Positions 46,681 to 48,620 of a stretch of DNA of 48,620 bases are shown piece by piece. The notes below the pieces were generated by a model, which was given only the letters and a program-made list of their open reading frames with translations, was not told where the DNA came from and ran no database searches. Numbering within the stretch: position 1 is the first letter of the stretch; each line of letters opens with the position of its first letter. The position numbers and the translations under genes are program-made. Location of the stretch: positions 1-48,620 of the forward strand of contig CAJNOQ010000504.1 in NCBI GenBank assembly GCA_905250885.1, in the 5' to 3' direction. The DNA comes from Didymodactylos carnosus. Taxonomy: Eukaryota > Rotifera > Eurotatoria > Philodinida > Philodinidae.

Positions 46681-47040
46681 AATCAAGGACAAAATTGTTA
46701 AAGGAATATTCACTGTTAACAAATTAATGTGAAAATGATAAAATTTTTTTATCATTACTAATAAAAGATAAGATATAGTGTGTTTGTATTTTCTATGCTA
46801 AAATATTGACTCGATCGAGATCCAGTGACGGAGCACGACAGACACAGGTAGACGAAAATCTGCGCGAATGTGCGCGCGCCCGAGGTCGGCTCATACCACT
46901 TAGAGCTGAATGAAAGAAAGGTGGTAGTTTAAGTTTCTTCTGGAATGTTTCCTTAATGTTTTATTTTCTCGATAGTAAGGTGAAATAGAACTCTTTCAAT
47001 GTTGCTATTAATGTGAAATAAGACTAATCTTTGGAGAAAG

Positions 47041-47553
47041 ATGATTTCTACAGTTTTATTTCCTTCTGATATTATTCTAGTTCTAGATAAAGATTATTTT
47101 ATAGTAGGAAGAGAAAGAAAAAAGTCTTGTAAATGGGCTGATAATGAAGAATCAGTAATGGACAAAAACAAGGACGAGTTCAATCATTTTTGAACAAATC
47201 AAGTTGATAATGACATAAAAATATCTGATAATAATGATCGTCAATCAAAAACACCATTTCAGTTGTATGCCCTTTATTCTGCTAGTACACCAGTAGATAT
47301 GAATAATCAAACTGAGAGTACAAAATATCGGCCAAATTTACATAATCGAAAAAATGGTACATTTGAACCATTTAATTTTGATTTATTGCTAAATTTATTT
47401 ACAATTGGTTATGAATGTCCAACAACCCAAGAGGCACAATTTCCATTAGTGTGTAAAACAATATTCAAAATAAAAGTAATAGTACAAGTTTCTGATGTTC
47501 AAGAAGAATCGTCAGCGGTATCACTGCAGAAATCTAGAGCGAACTCCAAATAG
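47041..47553 (+). pseudogene. Gene relic with a single in-frame stop
   Basis: From ATG at 47041 one frame is open to TGA at 47191-47193 (FPSDIILVLDKDYFIVGRKR, WADNEESVMDKNKDEFNHF). The same frame continues with genic composition to a stop at 47553 (DIKISDNNDRQSKTPFQLYA, FEPFNFDLLLNLFTIGYECP). With one base changed it would be a 170-residue acidic, hydrophilic protein. The stop may be a true inactivating mutation, a sequencing error, or part of an unrecognised intron. No domain is recognised. Confidence 0.4.
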
Positions 47554-48126
47554 AAATATACCGGCATAGTGTACAGGGAAGGTTTTAATAGCCCCTGCTA
47601 CGAGTACTGTCAAACGCATCCATTTAAAAAGAAGGGAAAATTTTTTCTGCGTTTGCAGATAACACACAGTTTTATCGTTAATGAGTAAACCAATAAGACC
47701 GATATTCAATATTTGTCTGAATTTAGCTCTCCTAGACAATATAACCTGTATTGACAAAATAAATGTCTCGTCCAAACTTTGTAACTGTATCGATCACAAT
47801 ATAGTTCAGATAAATTTACTGTCATGACGGGTTTCAACTTGTGAAGTAAAAAGATGCATTTATGACCATGAGATCTTTTTTGACAAAAATTCATAGCTAA
47901 GGATTGGTATACTCGAATTGTAGGACGATATCTTAGTGGCACTGTAGCTTTACCAGAGAGTCATATTATGCAGATAGGTAGCATAATAATTCCCCATAAG
48001 ACAGTTATCTTAAAATCCGATGATAAGTCGTGGATTTCTGAGAAACTCCGTGAGTTGTTGAGGAATAAGCTAAAATTAGAATAAAATACCGGCACGATAC
48101 CCTATATACTCATCAAAGTTGATTAA
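47554..48126. other. Intergenic, no gene seen
   Basis: Leads into the minisatellite. Minus-strand frames at 47521-47942 have no domain or splice support. Confidence 0.35.
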
Positions 48127-48437
48127 CCGACGTTTGAGCGATCGACAATTGAGCGCCGACACTTGAGCGACCCGGTATTTGAGTGACCCGACAATTGAGC
48201 GACCGATACTTGAGCGACCCCGACATTTGAGCGGTCGACACTTGAGCGACCCCAACATTTGAGCGGTCGACATTTGAGCGACCCCGACACTTGAGCGACC
48301 CCGACATTTGAGGAATAACGACAGTTCAGCACTAAGTTTTCCCCATCACCACCCTCACCCTCATTTGAGCGACCGACTTTTGAGCGACCCACATTTGAGC
48401 GACCGCATCTGAAGGACTCCAACAATTGAGCGAAGCG
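48127..48437. repeat. Degenerate minisatellite, about 15-17-base unit
   Basis: About 16 copies of a unit close to TTGAGCGACCCCGACA (variants GCGGTCGACA, GCGACCGATA, GTGACCCGACA), in two blocks: 48127-48312 and 48363-48437. The gap between them holds one very degenerate unit and a CACCCTCACCCTC stretch. CCT/CAC-rich sequence resumes at 48456-48502. The open frames across it on the minus strand are repeat artefacts. Confidence 0.85.
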
Positions 48438-48620
48438 TATCACTTATAGCTACTCACCTTCACCCTCACCCACCCTTACCCTACACAGCCTCACCCTCTA
48501 CAGATCTCCAAATAATTCAATTCATAATTGGACGACAAAAAAATTGTTCTGATCATCGTTATCGAAGTGAATAATCATTCGACTTTCCTGATCGGCAAAA
48601 AGTCATATTGAAAAGTGTCT

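Noticed and set aside
46847-46900. GC-rich stretch with GCGCGCGCCCGAGG, suspected tRNA or SINE head
   Set aside because: No cloverleaf pairing and no A/B box in the right spacing could be found.
47191-47193. TGA as a selenocysteine codon
   Set aside because: No selenoprotein family resemblance and no SECIS-like hairpin recognised downstream; an ordinary disabling stop is simpler.
48127-48437. CRISPR-like alternation of repeat and spacer
   Set aside because: The repeats are short and degenerate, the supposed spacers are part of the unit, and the genome is eukaryotic.
48123-48443. Three repetitive minus-strand frames rich in RSNVG and VAQVS
   Set aside because: They arise from translating the minisatellite; the 15/16/17-base units shift frame repeatedly, so no protein is maintained.

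Overview
The window looks like a piece of an AT-rich animal nuclear genome. Genes are split by GT-AG introns, several of them only 50-110 bases, with T-rich TTTAG/TTCAG acceptors. The F-box protein style, the rhodopsin-type GPCR remnant, the intron sizes and the low GC fit a bdelloid rotifer; that assignment is inference. There are no operons, CRISPR arrays or recognisable rRNA or tRNA genes.

Layout. 1-564 (-): small secreted Ala/Gln-rich protein, cut by the window edge. 1205-1592 (+): decayed GPCR end. 2140-3131 (-): four-exon hydrophilic coiled-coil protein whose architecture recalls the cytosolic abundant heat-soluble (CAHS) proteins of tardigrades. 3826-6286: two large fold-back elements, one a TTAA-flanked piggyBac-type MITE, then a solo repeat arm. 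9330-13049 (+): tandem-RRM protein with transposon-laden introns. 13497-13868 (+): F-box protein, probably truncated. 15971-19102 (+): two-exon conserved protein of unknown function. 19365-22464 (-): CHAF1B, the p60 WD40 subunit of chromatin assembly factor 1. 25082-28149 (+): SKIC8/WDR61, with all 11 exons placed. 29342-29708: near-perfect palindromic mariner-type MITE. 31872-34547 (+): GUF1, mitochondrial elongation factor 4. 34996-38402 (-): PP1 inhibitor of the PPP1R14/CPI-17 family, convergent with GUF1; its 2.3-kb first intron holds a fold-back element, a LINE 3' end and a tiny palindromic MITE. 38403-42420: no gene seen. 42424-47553: fragments of genes and LINEs, another fold-back and a one-stop pseudogene. 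48127-48437: a degenerate minisatellite.

The complete genes are unrelated housekeeping or regulatory functions (chromatin assembly, RNA decay/transcription, mitochondrial translation, phosphatase control) and do not form a pathway. The main structural theme is that long inverted repeats occur repeatedly, several inside introns and the rest between genes, while coding frames stay intact. Exon coordinates were derived by hand from splice-site sequence, phase continuity and, where the family is known, remembered family features; no alignment or transcript was available.
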